DNA from: Rubellimicrobium sp.
Lineage (GTDB): Bacteria; Pseudomonadota; Alphaproteobacteria; Rhodobacterales; Rhodobacteraceae
Length of the DNA stretch: 46,616 nt
Assembly (NCBI GenBank): GCA_019454835.1
Contig: JACFNP010000028.1
Span: 1-46,616, forward strand
Direction: 5' to 3'
Position numbers and translations under genes: made by a program. The notes below the pieces were generated by a model. The model had not been told where the DNA came from. It saw only the letters and a program-made list of their open reading frames with translations, and made no database searches. Each line of letters begins with the position of its first letter. Position 1 is the first letter of the stretch. Positions 24,064 through 32,427 of the stretch are shown one piece after another.

Positions 24064-25443
24064 TTACAGCCCCAGCAGCGCGGGCAGCGCCGCGAATACC
24101 GCGCGCGCGCCCTGTCCCGTGCCGCCCTTGGGTCGCGCCGGGGCGGGTTTGGGCTGCCAGCCGTAGATGTCGAAATGGACATAGCGCGGCGGGGCAAAAC
24201 GGCGCAGGAACAGCGCGGCGGTGATCGAACCGGCCATGCCGCCCGAGGGCGCGTTGTCGAGATCGGCGATGCCGGGCTCGATCATCTCTTCGTAGGGGTC
24301 ATGGAACGGCATCCGCCAGACCGGATCGCGCACCTGCGCCGCCGCCTGCGCCAGTGCCGCCGCATCGGCATCGTCGCTGGCATAGAACGGCGCAAGGTCG
24401 GGCCCGACCGCAACCCGCGCGGCGCCGGTCAGCGTGGCCATCGACAGCGTGAGCCCCGCTTCCCCCTCGCCCGCCAGCGCCAGCGCATCGGCCAGCACCA
24501 GCCGTCCCTCGGCATCGGTGTTGTTGACCTCGACCGTCAGCCCCTTGCGCGATGTCAGCACATCCTGCGGGCGGAAACTGTCGGAACCGACCGCGTTTTC
24601 AACCGCCGGAATCAGGACGCGCAGGCGCAGAGACAGGCCTTCGCCCATGATCATCGCTGCAAGTCCCAGCACGGTTGCGGCGCCGCCCATGTCCTTTTTC
24701 ATCAGCCCCATCGACGAGGCGGGCTTGATATCCAGCCCGCCGGTGTCGAAACAGACCCCCTTGCCCACCAGCGTCAGCAGCGGGCCGGAATCGCCCCATG
24801 TCATGTCGATCAGGCGCGGGGCGCGGGCGGGAATGGCGGCGCGGCCCACGGCATGGATCAGGGGAAAACCGCGGGCCAGCGCCGCGCCTTCGGTGACGGT
24901 GATGCGCGCGCCGTGCTGCGCGGCCAGCGCCTGTGCGGCGGCGGCCAGTTCGGCAGGCCCCATGTCGGCGGGCGAGGTGTTGATGAGGTCGCGGGTCAGC
25001 GCCTCGGCATTGGCGATCCGGGCGATCCGGGCCGCGTCGATGCCTGCGGGTGCGACCAGCCGCGCCGGGGCCGGGTCGGCCTTGCGGTAGCGGTCGAAAC
25101 GATAGCTGGCGAGCAGCCAGCCCAGCGCGGCCTCTTCCAGCGCGGCACCCTCCAGCCCCTGCAGCCGGTAGTCGCCCGCAGGCAGACGACCCGCCGCCTG
25201 CGCGACCAGAAACCGCCCGCGCGCGCGTTCGCCGTCGGAGCCGGTACCCACCAGCGCGACGGCGATGCCGCCATCGGCACCCGGCAGGGCCAGCACCTCG
25301 CCGCCCTTGCCCCTGAACCCGGCGGCACGCGCCCAGGCGGCCTGTGCTTGCGGCAGGGTGGCAAGGGTGGCGTCCAGCGCATCAGGCGCGACGGCGATCA
25401 GCGGGATGGCAGGCGTATCGGCGGGAAGAAAGGCAAGGGTCAT
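24064..25443 (-). CDS. M17 leucyl aminopeptidase family protein
   Basis: A 459-residue cytoplasmic metallopeptidase that releases N-terminal amino acids. The two-metal site is intact: LTLVGKGVCFDTGGLDIKP (Lys, Asp), MKKDMGGAATVLGLA (Asp) and VNNTDAEGRLVLADAL (Asp, Glu, catalytic Arg). The N-terminal domain is short, as in PepB/alphaproteobacterial forms. Start chosen at MTLAFLPADTPAIPL (25443) because an AAGGATG site precedes it; the ATG 15 bp upstream has none. First gene of a two-gene unit with the NlpC/P60 peptidase, suggesting turnover of muropeptide-derived peptides. Confidence 0.92.
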   Translation of the reverse strand: MTLAFLPADTPAIPLIAVAPDALDATLATLPQAQAAWARAAGFRGKGGEVLALPGADGGIAVALVGTGSDGERARGRFLVAQAAGRLPAGDYRLQGLEGAALEEAALGWLLASYRFDRYRKADPAPARLVAPAGIDAARIARIANAEALTRDLINTSPADMGPAELAAAAQALAAQHGARITVTEGAALARGFPLIHAVGRAAIPARAPRLIDMTWGDSGPLLTLVGKGVCFDTGGLDIKPASSMGLMKKDMGGAATVLGLAAMIMGEGLSLRLRVLIPAVENAVGSDSFRPQDVLTSRKGLTVEVNNTDAEGRLVLADALALAGEGEAGLTLSMATLTGAARVAVGPDLAPFYASDDADAAALAQAAAQVRDPVWRMPFHDPYEEMIEPGIADLDNAPSGGMAGSITAALFLRRFAPPRYVHFDIYGWQPKPAPARPKGGTGQGARAVFAALPALLGL

Positions 25444-25580
25444 GGGAACATCCTTCATGCGCCCGCCAACCTAGCGCGCGCGAAGGGCGCCGCAAGGGGC
25501 GGCCCGGTGCCATCGCATTTGCCTGCCATGCAGCAAGCGGCCCGCATGTTTCCCCAGGGCAATCGGGCGAAAGGCATATT

Positions 25581-25670
25581 CCGTCATTGCGAGGAGCCGC
25601 AGGCGACGCGGCAACCCCGATGTCGGGTGCGAGCGTTCGAGGTTGCTTCGGCTTCGCCTCGCAATGACGG
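25581..25670 (-). repeat. Palindromic repeat R6 (reverse orientation) with full flanking modules
   Basis: Left arm long with swapped mini-stem GCC-GCA-GGC, right arm short with GGC-GAA-GCC. It has the most complete surroundings: a module shared with the R1 neighbourhood (25510-25555), flank A (GGGCAATCGGGCG, 25558), the hairpin, flank B (GATTTGCGGGC) and a second shared module (25707-25736). It fills most of the 380-bp gene-free stretch 25444-25823 between divergent pep and carbonic anhydrase genes; no small gene was seen there. Confidence 0.9.
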
Positions 25671-25823
25671 GATTTGCGGGCGGCGGTGCCCTGCAGGTTT
25701 CCCCTTCGGTCATGCTGCCCCATCGATGCAACATGCGCCGCGCTCCGCCTGCGACAAATTCACTCGCGCTCGGGTGGCAATCGCCCTATGCACGGCGCCG
25801 AGACTGCCGAAAGGAACCCCGCC

Positions 25824-26471
25824 ATGCCTATCTCGCGCCCGCTGCCCGATTATCTGGTCCGTCGCTATCGCGGCTGGAAGGCGACGACCTATCAGGACAA
25901 CGCGGCCTGGTTCCGGCATCTCGCCGAAAGCGGCCAGCATCCCCGCGCCATGGTCATCGCCTGCTGCGACTCGCGGGTCTACGTCACCGGCCTGTTCGGC
26001 GCCGACGAGGGCGAGTTCTTCATCCATCGCAACATCGCCGCGCTGGTGCCGCCCTTCACCGCCGACGAGGAACATCACGGCACCTCGGCCACGATCGAAT
26101 TCGCGGTCAAGTCGCTGAAGGTCGCGCATCTCATCGTCATGGCCCATGCGGGCTGCGGCGGGGTCGGCGGATGCTACGACATGTGCCTTGGCCAGGCGCC
26201 CGAGCTGGAACAGGCGACCAGCTTTGTCGGCCGCTGGATGGATATTCTCACCCCGGCCTTCCCCGGCCTGCCCTCGGGCGACCGCGCGACGCGCGTGCAG
26301 GCGTTCGAGAAGGCGGCGGTGGTGACCTCGCTCACCAATCTCATGACCTTCCCCTTCGTGCGCGAGGCGGTCGAGGGCGGGATGCTGACGCTGCACGGCC
26401 TCTGGACCGACACCGGCGAAGGCGGTCTCGAATGTTGGGACGAGGAACGCGGGGCGTTCCTGCCGGTCTGA
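25824..26471 (+). CDS. Beta-class carbonic anhydrase
   Basis: Zinc enzyme that interconverts CO2 and bicarbonate, supplying bicarbonate for carboxylases. The 215-residue protein has the beta-class zinc ligands in VIACCDSRVYVTGLFGADEGEFFIHRNIAALVPP (Cys, with the Asp-Arg dyad) and in VMAHAGCGGVGG (His, Cys). Start at MPISRPLPDYLVRRY with an AAGGA site. A longer frame upstream crosses R6. It is transcribed away from the aminopeptidase. Its stop is 1 bp from the end of the convergent MFS gene. Confidence 0.94.
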   Translation: MPISRPLPDYLVRRYRGWKATTYQDNAAWFRHLAESGQHPRAMVIACCDSRVYVTGLFGADEGEFFIHRNIAALVPPFTADEEHHGTSATIEFAVKSLKVAHLIVMAHAGCGGVGGCYDMCLGQAPELEQATSFVGRWMDILTPAFPGLPSGDRATRVQAFEKAAVVTSLTNLMTFPFVREAVEGGMLTLHGLWTDTGEGGLECWDEERGAFLPV

Positions 26472-26472
26472 G

Positions 26473-27621
26473 TCAGCGCCGCGCCAGCGCGCCCGAAGCG
26501 ACAAGGCTCAGCGCCACCAGCGGCAGGCCCACGCCGTAGGCGGTGCGCAGGCCGAAATCCTCGGCCACCAGGCCCAGCAGCGGCGGCCCGAGCAGGAACA
26601 CCACGAACGAGAACTGCGCCAGCGAGGCCACGTTCAGCGCCGCCGGGCGGTCGGTGCGCTGTGCCGCCGCCGAGACCGCCATCGGGAAGATCGCCGACGA
26701 CCCCACCCCCATCAGGCCGAAGCCCGCCAGCGACAGCAGCCAGTGCGGCGAGAACACCACCAGCAGGCAGCCCGCCAGCAGCAGCGACAGCAGCACCCGC
26801 GCCACGCGCACCGGCGAGAACCGGGTGATGAAGGCATCGGCGAAGAACCGCGCCAGCGCCTGTGCCAGCGCCGCCACCGCCACCGCCAGCCCGGCGATGA
26901 AGGCGCCCGAGGCAAACTCGCTCTGCATGTAGATCGCGCCCCAGTCGCTGCTGGCCCCTTCGAGCAGCATGGCCGACAGCGTGATCGCCACCAGCATGAG
27001 GATCGGCCCGCTGGGCAGGGCGATGCGCGGGGCGGCCACGGGCGGGGTCTCGTAGCGGTCGGGCGCGGGCCGGAAGCCCCGGACGAACAGAAACATCCCC
27101 GCCGCGACCACCGGCACGACCAGCGCCAGATGAAGCTGCGGGCTGATCCCCAGATGCCCCAGCGCAGCGCCGAAGAACCCGGCACCGAAGAAGCCGAACG
27201 ACCAGAACGCATGCGCGCGGTTCATGATGCGAAAGCCCGCCGCATGTTCGACGCGGTCACATTCGACGTTGATGACCGCCTCGACGCTGCCGACGCACAG
27301 CCCGGTCGGGATCAGCGCCAGAAAGAACAGCAGCGGCGTCGGCGCGTGGACGGCAAGGGCATAGAGCGCGGCCTGGAGCGGGATCAGCAGGAACAGCGCG
27401 CGGCGGTAGCCGAAGCGCTCCAGATGCGGCGCGATGAAGGTCAGCGCGAGCAGCGTGCCCACCGGCCCGCCGATCAGCGCCAGCCCCAGCGCGCCCTCGC
27501 CCACGCCCATCGCGTCGCGCACCGCAGGCAGGCGCGGAAAGACGTTGCCCATAGCGAAGGCATGGATCGCAAAGGCCGCAAACACCCGCCGGGGCGGCGT
27601 CATGTAACGCTCGATGAACAT
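26473..27621 (-). CDS. MFS transporter
   Basis: A 382-residue inner-membrane protein with about 12 hydrophobic helices. The N-terminal ALGLALIGGPVGTLLALTF-like loop and helix set, and the second-half FSPVRVARVLLSLLLAG, fit the major facilitator superfamily, of the type often annotated as sugar or drug permeases (FucP/YbjJ-like). FIERYMTPPRRVFAAFAIHAFAMGNVFPRLP at the start resembles YbjJ-like proteins. Start at the ATG at 27621, which has an AAGGA site at proper spacing. Substrate unknown. The gene is isolated, with R7 in front of it. Confidence 0.86.
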   Translation of the reverse strand: MFIERYMTPPRRVFAAFAIHAFAMGNVFPRLPAVRDAMGVGEGALGLALIGGPVGTLLALTFIAPHLERFGYRRALFLLIPLQAALYALAVHAPTPLLFFLALIPTGLCVGSVEAVINVECDRVEHAAGFRIMNRAHAFWSFGFFGAGFFGAALGHLGISPQLHLALVVPVVAAGMFLFVRGFRPAPDRYETPPVAAPRIALPSGPILMLVAITLSAMLLEGASSDWGAIYMQSEFASGAFIAGLAVAVAALAQALARFFADAFITRFSPVRVARVLLSLLLAGCLLVVFSPHWLLSLAGFGLMGVGSSAIFPMAVSAAAQRTDRPAALNVASLAQFSFVVFLLGPPLLGLVAEDFGLRTAYGVGLPLVALSLVASGALARR

Positions 27622-27717
27622 TGCGGTCCTTCAGGGAATTGTAGCGTGACCGTTAGCGCGAACGGCGCGGTGCGGCAACGGGGGGAGTGGTGACGGTTCG
27701 GCCTTGTGCCCGGTGCC

Positions 27718-27758
27718 GTCGGGGTTGCTTCGTCGCCTGCGGCTCCTCGCAATGACGG
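27718..27758 (+). repeat. Half copy of the palindromic repeat (R7a)
   Basis: Only the long right arm is present: GTCGGGGTTGCTTCG, swapped mini-stem GCC-GCA-GGC (read on the minus strand), then CGCAATGACGG. It abuts the complete copy R7b after 9 bp. It may be a truncated element left when R7b inserted or recombined. Confidence 0.8.
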
Positions 27759-27767
27759 TAGTTTTCT

Positions 27768-27856
27768 CGTCATTGCGAGGCGAAGCCGAAGCAACCTCGA
27801 CGCTCTTCGCACAACATCGGGGTTGCCGCGTCGGCTGCGCCTCCTCGCAATGACGG
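27768..27856 (+). repeat. Palindromic repeat R7b (forward orientation)
   Basis: Left arm short (GGC-GAA-GCC), right arm long (GGC-GCA-GCC), with a CGCGG variant in place of CGAAG. It ends 9 bp before the asd stop codon, between MFS and asd, both minus strand. Confidence 0.88.
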
Positions 27857-27865
27857 GTGCGCCCC

Positions 27866-28888
27866 TCAGCCCTTCTTCAGCACCCTTTGCCCCAGCACCT
27901 CGGCGATCTGCACCGCGTTCAGGGCGGCGCCCTTGCGCAGGTTGTCGGAGACGCACCACAGGTTCAGGCCGTTCTCGATGGTCGGGTCCTGGCGGATGCG
28001 GCTGACGAAGGTGGCGTAGTCGCCGACGCATTCGACCGGGGTGACGTAGCCGCCGTCCTCGCGCTTGTCGACGACCATGATGCCGGGCGATTCGCGCAGG
28101 ATGTCGCGGGCCTCGTCCTCGTCGAGGAAATCCTCGAACTCGATGTTCACCGATTCGGAATGGCCGACGAACACCGGCACCCGCACGCAGGTCGCCGTCA
28201 CCTTGATCTTCGGATCGAGGATCTTCTTCGTTTCCGCCGACATCTTCCATTCCTCGCGCGTGTCGCCGGAGTCGAGGAAGCTGTCGATATGCGGAATCAC
28301 GTTGAACGCGATCTGGCGCGGATAGACCTTTGGCGCGACCTCCTGCCCCGGCACATAAAGGCCCTTGGTCTGGTCCCAGAGCTCGTCGATCGCCTCCTTG
28401 CCGGTGCCCGAGACCGACTGGTAGGTCGACACCACCACCCGCCTGATGCGCGCCCGGTCGTGGAGTGGCTTCAGCGCGACGACAAGCTGCGCGGTCGAGC
28501 AGTTGGGGTTGGCGATGATGTTCTTCTTGCCGTAGCCCATGACCGCATCGGCGTTCACCTCGGGCACGATCAGCGGCACGTCCGGGTCGTAGCGATACAG
28601 CGACGAGTTGTCGATCACGATGCAGCCCGCAGCCGCAGCGCGCGGCGCGTAGGTTTTCGTCGCGTCCGAGCCGATGGCGAACAGCGCAATGTCCCAGCCG
28701 GTGAAATCGAACTGGTCGAGGTCTTTCGTCTTGAGGGTCTTGTCGCCAAAGCTGACCTCGGTGCCCAGCGAACGGCGCGAGGCAAGCGCGGCGATCTCGT
28801 CCACGGGGAACGCGCGTTCCGCGAGGATGTTGAGCATTTCGTGGCCCACATTGCCGGTGGCGCCGACGACGACGACCCTGTAGCCCAT
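27866..28888 (-). CDS. asd: Aspartate-semialdehyde dehydrogenase
   Basis: NADPH-dependent reduction of aspartyl phosphate to aspartate semialdehyde, the branch point to lysine/diaminopimelate, threonine and methionine. The 340-residue product has the N-terminal VVVGATGNVGHEMLNIL nucleotide-binding motif. The catalytic Cys is in IIANPNCSTAQLVVALKPL, followed by STYQSVSGTGKEAIDELWDQT and RVPVFVGHSESVNIEFE (substrate-binding His and Arg). Start at MGYRVVVVGATG, preceded by AAGGAGATG; upstream ATGs lack a site. A single gene flanked by repeats R7 and R8, with no operon partners. Confidence 0.96.
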   Translation of the reverse strand: MGYRVVVVGATGNVGHEMLNILAERAFPVDEIAALASRRSLGTEVSFGDKTLKTKDLDQFDFTGWDIALFAIGSDATKTYAPRAAAAGCIVIDNSSLYRYDPDVPLIVPEVNADAVMGYGKKNIIANPNCSTAQLVVALKPLHDRARIRRVVVSTYQSVSGTGKEAIDELWDQTKGLYVPGQEVAPKVYPRQIAFNVIPHIDSFLDSGDTREEWKMSAETKKILDPKIKVTATCVRVPVFVGHSESVNIEFEDFLDEDEARDILRESPGIMVVDKREDGGYVTPVECVGDYATFVSRIRQDPTIENGLNLWCVSDNLRKGAALNAVQIAEVLGQRVLKKG

Positions 28889-28981
28889 CGGGCATCTCCT
28901 TTGCATGAAACGCCGCCCGTATAGGCCGGGCGCGATCCGGGGGAAAGGGCCGCGCCGGGAGGCCGGGGCAGGTCGCATCTT

Positions 28982-29069
28982 CCGTCATTGCGAACGAAGT
29001 GAAGCAACCCCGACCGCTCACACACAACGTCGAGGTTGCTTCGTCGGCTTCGCCTCCTCGCAATGACGG
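28982..29069 (+). repeat. Palindromic repeat R8 (forward orientation)
   Basis: The left arm is the most diverged: the mini-stem is AC-GAA-GT (in GAACGAAGTGAAGC), still pairing. The right arm is long with GGC-GAA-GCC. The loop CCGCTCACACACAACGTCG is near consensus. A degraded flank A is on the left. Between asd and the MFS/matB unit. Confidence 0.87.
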
Positions 29070-29107
29070 AAAATGTAGCTCTTCCGCCCGCCCCGACCGG
29101 GGGCCGG

Positions 29108-30301
29108 TCAGCCCGGTCCCGCCGCAGGCACGGCCCGCGCCGCGCCGCGCCGGGTGACGAAGGCGGCCAGCCCCGCGATCTGGGCCAGCGCGAAGAACAG
29201 GAACAACGTGCCGTAGGCACCGGCGGCGTTGCCGGTGCCGCCTGCCGCCTCCCAGACCGGGCCGCTGACCAGTTGCAGGACGCCGACGCCGCCGATCGAC
29301 GCAAGGTTCATCAGCGTGATGCCCCGCGCGATCTGCCTCGGTGCAAGCTGGTTTCGCCCGTAGGCAAGGATGAGCGGGAAATTGGCACCGAACAGGCCCG
29401 CCACCGCGAGAAGCAGCACCGACGACCACCAGCCATGCCCCGCCAGCAGCCACAGCGCCAGCAGCGCGACGATGCTGACCGCCGTGGTGAAGATGGCCGC
29501 GCGGCGGGCACCGCCCGCAAGCCGCTCCATGACGCCGATGGTGAGGCTGCCGGTAATCATGGCAAGGCTCATCACCAGAAGCGCATGACCGATCCCCTGC
29601 GCATCGGCGCCGAAAACATCGGCGAAATAGGGGCCGCCCCAGCCGCCCGACAGCCCCGCCGACGGCGCGTAGCCCACGAACAGCAGCAGGAACACCGGCC
29701 AGAGCGGCCAGAGGCTGCCGCCGCGCCCGGCACCGGGAGCGTCCTCGGCAGGTGGCGGATCCTGCACCAGCGCCGCGACCAGAGCCGCCGCCGCCAGGGT
29801 GACGACGGCCAGCAGGAACATGCTTGGCCGCCAGCCCAGTGCCGCGACCATGGCGGCGAAGGGCGCGGTTCCGGCGATGTTGCCGATCCCGCCGATGCCG
29901 ATGACCATGCCGCTGAGGCTGGCAAAGGCCGACGGCGGGAAGGCGCGGGCGAAGATGTAGGCCGCCGCGATCATCACCGGCGCACAGCCCGCGCCGATCA
30001 GCGCCATGGCCAGTTTCATCTGCAGCGGGTTCTGCGCCAGCGCCACGATCAGCCCGCCGCCCGCGCCGCCCACGGCCAGCATCACCGCCACCGTCAGCCG
30101 CGGCCCCCAGCGTTCGAGCGACACGCCGATGGGAATCTGCACCGCCGCGAAGACGAGAAACCACAGCCCGGTGGCCTGGGCGATGTCGCTGCTGCTCGCG
30201 CCGATGTCCGCCGCCAGCGCCGGGGCAAGCACCGACAGGAACATCCGGTAGAACTGCGACAGCGCGTAGCTGGCGACCAGAACGGCGATACCGACGCGCA
30301 T
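29108..30301 (-). CDS. MFS transporter paired with matB
   Basis: A 397-residue, roughly 12-helix major facilitator protein. It starts MRVGIAVLVASYALSQFYRMFLSVLAPALAADIG and has WFLVFAAVQIPIGVSLERWGPRLT, the first-loop motif between helices 2 and 3. It begins 4 bp after the matB stop and so is almost certainly co-transcribed with it. The pairing suggests uptake of malonate or a related dicarboxylate, but the sequence does not prove the substrate. Start taken at the ATG at 30301; the longer open frame runs inside matB. Confidence 0.86.
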   Translation of the reverse strand: MRVGIAVLVASYALSQFYRMFLSVLAPALAADIGASSSDIAQATGLWFLVFAAVQIPIGVSLERWGPRLTVAVMLAVGGAGGGLIVALAQNPLQMKLAMALIGAGCAPVMIAAAYIFARAFPPSAFASLSGMVIGIGGIGNIAGTAPFAAMVAALGWRPSMFLLAVVTLAAAALVAALVQDPPPAEDAPGAGRGGSLWPLWPVFLLLFVGYAPSAGLSGGWGGPYFADVFGADAQGIGHALLVMSLAMITGSLTIGVMERLAGGARRAAIFTTAVSIVALLALWLLAGHGWWSSVLLLAVAGLFGANFPLILAYGRNQLAPRQIARGITLMNLASIGGVGVLQLVSGPVWEAAGGTGNAAGAYGTLFLFFALAQIAGLAAFVTRRGAARAVPAAGPG

Positions 30302-30305
30302 CGGA

Positions 30306-31814
30306 TCAGGCCACAGGCTGGAAGAGCGCGGCGAACCGGCGCCGCAGGTCGGCCTTCTGCACCTTGCCCATGGCATTGCGCGGCAGGCTGTCCACCGCGA
30401 CCACGCGGCGCGGCACCTTGAAGCGCGCCAGCCGTGCGGCGCAGGCGGCGATGATGTCGGCCTCGGCGGGCGGCGCGCCGTCGGGCACGACGACCGCCAC
30501 CACACCCTCGCCCATGTCGGGGTGCGGCACGCCGATCACCGCGCTTTCGGCCACGCCGGGCAGCGAGTCGATCACCGATTCGATTTCCGCCGGATAGATG
30601 TTGAAGCCCCCGGCGATCACCAGGTCCTTCTCGCGCCCGACGATGGTGACATAGCCGTCCGCGCTGATCTGGCCGATGTCGCCGGTGATGAAGAACCCGT
30701 CGGGGCGCAGTTCCTCGGCGGTTTTTTCCGGCAGGTTCCAGTAACCGCGAAAGACGTTGGGGCCGCGAATCTCGATCACCGCCGGGGTGTCGGGCGGCGC
30801 GTCGCTGCCGTCATCAAGCCGCAGCCGCAGTTCGACCCCCGGCAGAGGCTGGCCCACGGTGCCGGGGCGGCGCTCGCCCTCGTAGGGGTTCGACAGTGCC
30901 ATGTTCAGTTCGGTCATGCCGTAGCGTTCGAGGATCACCTGCCCGGTGCGGGCGGTGAAATCGCGGTGGGTCTGCGCCAGCAGCGGCGCCGAGCCGGACA
31001 CGAACAGCCGCATGTGCGCCGTCGCCTCGGGCGTCAGGCGCGCATCGGCCAGCATCCTCGTGTAGAAGGTCGGCACCCCCATCATCGCCGTGGCCTGCGG
31101 CAGGAGCCGGAACGCCTCGTCCAGGTCGAAACGCGGCATCAGGATCATCGACCCGCCCGCGACCAGCGTGGTGTTGGTGGCGACGAACAGGCCGTGCGTA
31201 TGGAACACCGGCAGCGCGTGCAGCAGCACGTCATCCGCCGTGAAGCGCCATTCCTGCGCCAGCACCTGCGCGTTGGACAGCAGGTTGCCCTGGCTCAGCA
31301 TCGCGCCCTTTGAACGCCCGGTGGTCCCCGAGGTATACAGGATCGCGGCAAGGTCGTCCGTGGCGCGCGCCACGGTGGCGAAGGTTTCGGGCTGCCCGTC
31401 CGCCAGCGCCGCCAGCGAGCCGTCGCCGTTCACGCCCAGCGTGGCGACGCGCACCGGCCCGACCCCGGCGGCCAGCACCGCCCCGGTCTCGGGCGCGGCG
31501 ACCAGCAACGCGGGTCCGGCATCGGCGACGAACCAGGCGACCTCGGCGGGCAGATAGGCGGTGTTCAGCGGCAGGAACACCGCGCCCGCCTGCACGCAGG
31601 CCGCATAGAGGGCCAGGGCGTCGGCGGACTTGGCGACCTGCACCGCCACCCGGTGGCCGGGGGTAACGCCCAGCGCGACAAGGGCATGGGCAAAGCGCGC
31701 GGCGCGGGCCAGAAATCCCGCATGGCTGATCCGGATGCCGTCCGGCAGGACGAGAAAGGTCGTCTCGCGCCCCGCGTGGATGCCGAACACTGCGTCGAAA
31801 AGAGGATTGCCCAT
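30306..31814 (-). CDS. matB: Malonyl-CoA synthetase (acyl-CoA ligase family)
   Basis: Activates malonate (or methylmalonate) with CoA and ATP. The 502-residue ANL-family enzyme follows the Rhodopseudomonas MatB sequence closely: PLNTAYLPAEVAWFV, the P-loop ILYTSGTTGRSKGAMLSQGNL, ALPVFHTHGLFVATNTTL, FVSGSAPLL, LERYGMTELNMALSNPY, DGFFITGDIGQIS and the C-terminal LPRNAMGKVQKADLR with the catalytic lysine. HTHGLF and the ERYGMTE/N-NPY stretch are features of the MatB group rather than of long-chain ligases. First gene of a two-gene unit with the MFS transporter. Confidence 0.88.
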   Translation of the reverse strand: MGNPLFDAVFGIHAGRETTFLVLPDGIRISHAGFLARAARFAHALVALGVTPGHRVAVQVAKSADALALYAACVQAGAVFLPLNTAYLPAEVAWFVADAGPALLVAAPETGAVLAAGVGPVRVATLGVNGDGSLAALADGQPETFATVARATDDLAAILYTSGTTGRSKGAMLSQGNLLSNAQVLAQEWRFTADDVLLHALPVFHTHGLFVATNTTLVAGGSMILMPRFDLDEAFRLLPQATAMMGVPTFYTRMLADARLTPEATAHMRLFVSGSAPLLAQTHRDFTARTGQVILERYGMTELNMALSNPYEGERRPGTVGQPLPGVELRLRLDDGSDAPPDTPAVIEIRGPNVFRGYWNLPEKTAEELRPDGFFITGDIGQISADGYVTIVGREKDLVIAGGFNIYPAEIESVIDSLPGVAESAVIGVPHPDMGEGVVAVVVPDGAPPAEADIIAACAARLARFKVPRRVVAVDSLPRNAMGKVQKADLRRRFAALFQPVA

Positions 31815-31914
31815 GCCCGGCCCCGCTGTCGCCCCGCGGCAGACCTGCCCCAGCCCCCTGCCAAGCGCAAGCGGTCGGCGTCGCGGCGCAGGGCAATCGG
31901 GCGAACATCATCTT

Positions 31915-31998
31915 CCGTCATTGCGAGGCGCAGCCGAAGCAACCTCGACCGCTCACACGCAACATCGGGGTTGCTTCGGCTGCGCCTCGCAATGACGG
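31915..31998 (+). repeat. Palindromic repeat R9 (forward loop, both arms short)
   Basis: The only copy with two short arms, each with GGC-GCA-GCC. The loop (CCGCTCACACGCAACATCG) is in forward orientation. A full GGGCAATCGGGCG flank precedes it at 31890. It lies in the 325-bp gene-free region 31815-32139 between divergent matB and ihfB, which otherwise holds the ihfB promoter. Confidence 0.88.
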
Positions 31999-32051
31999 GA
32001 GGTGCGGATGGCGGATTTCGGGCAATCGCCCCGATCTGCCGTCACCGACTA

Positions 32052-32080
32052 TTTCCGCAGACGGCAGAAGCCGCTATAGT
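32052..32080 (+). promoter_or_regulatory. Predicted ihfB promoter
   Basis: TATAGT (32075-32080, 5 of 6 to consensus) with TTTCCG (3 of 6) 17 bp upstream, about 60 bp before the ihfB ATG. The start would be near 32087. The strong -10 and correct position support it; the -35 is weak. Confidence 0.5.
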
Positions 32081-32139
32081 CGCGCAAGAAAAGCCGGGGT
32101 CAACCCGACGGCTGCAACGATTCCGGGGGGTAGTGTCGC

Positions 32140-32427
32140 ATGATCCGTTCCGAACTGATCCAGAAGATTGCCGAGGAAAATCCCGAACTCTCGCCACGCG
32201 AGGCCGAGAAGATCGTCGCCACCGTCTTCGAGGAAATCACCGCCGCGCTTGCCCGTGGCGACCGGGTCGAGCTGCGCGGCTTCGGCGCCTTCTCGGTCAA
32301 GCACCGCGAGGGGCGCATCGGCCGCAATCCGCGCACCGGCGCGCAGGTGGTGGTCGAGGAAAAGGCCGTGCCGTTCTTCAAGACCGGCAAACTGCTGCGC
32401 GACCGGCTGAACGAACGGCAGGCGTGA
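32140..32427 (+). CDS. ihfB: Integration host factor subunit beta
   Basis: Small DNA-bending nucleoid protein that pairs with IhfA and shapes promoters, replication and recombination sites. At 95 residues it has the family length and begins [24 protein letters not shown]. It shows the IHF-beta core [26 protein letters not shown], including the DNA-intercalating Pro of NPRTG, and a C-terminal [15 protein letters not shown]. First gene of ihfB-lapA-trpF, each overlapping the next by one base (TGATG). Confidence 0.97.
   Translation: MIRSELIQKIAEENPELSPREAEKIVATVFEEITAALARGDRVELRGFGAFSVKHREGRIGRNPRTGAQVVVEEKAVPFFKTGKLLRDRLNERQA

Noticed and set aside
27600..30164. Long minus-strand frame spanning asd and the MFS gene
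   Set aside because: Out of frame with both genes, crosses repeats R7 and R8, and has no recognisable domain.
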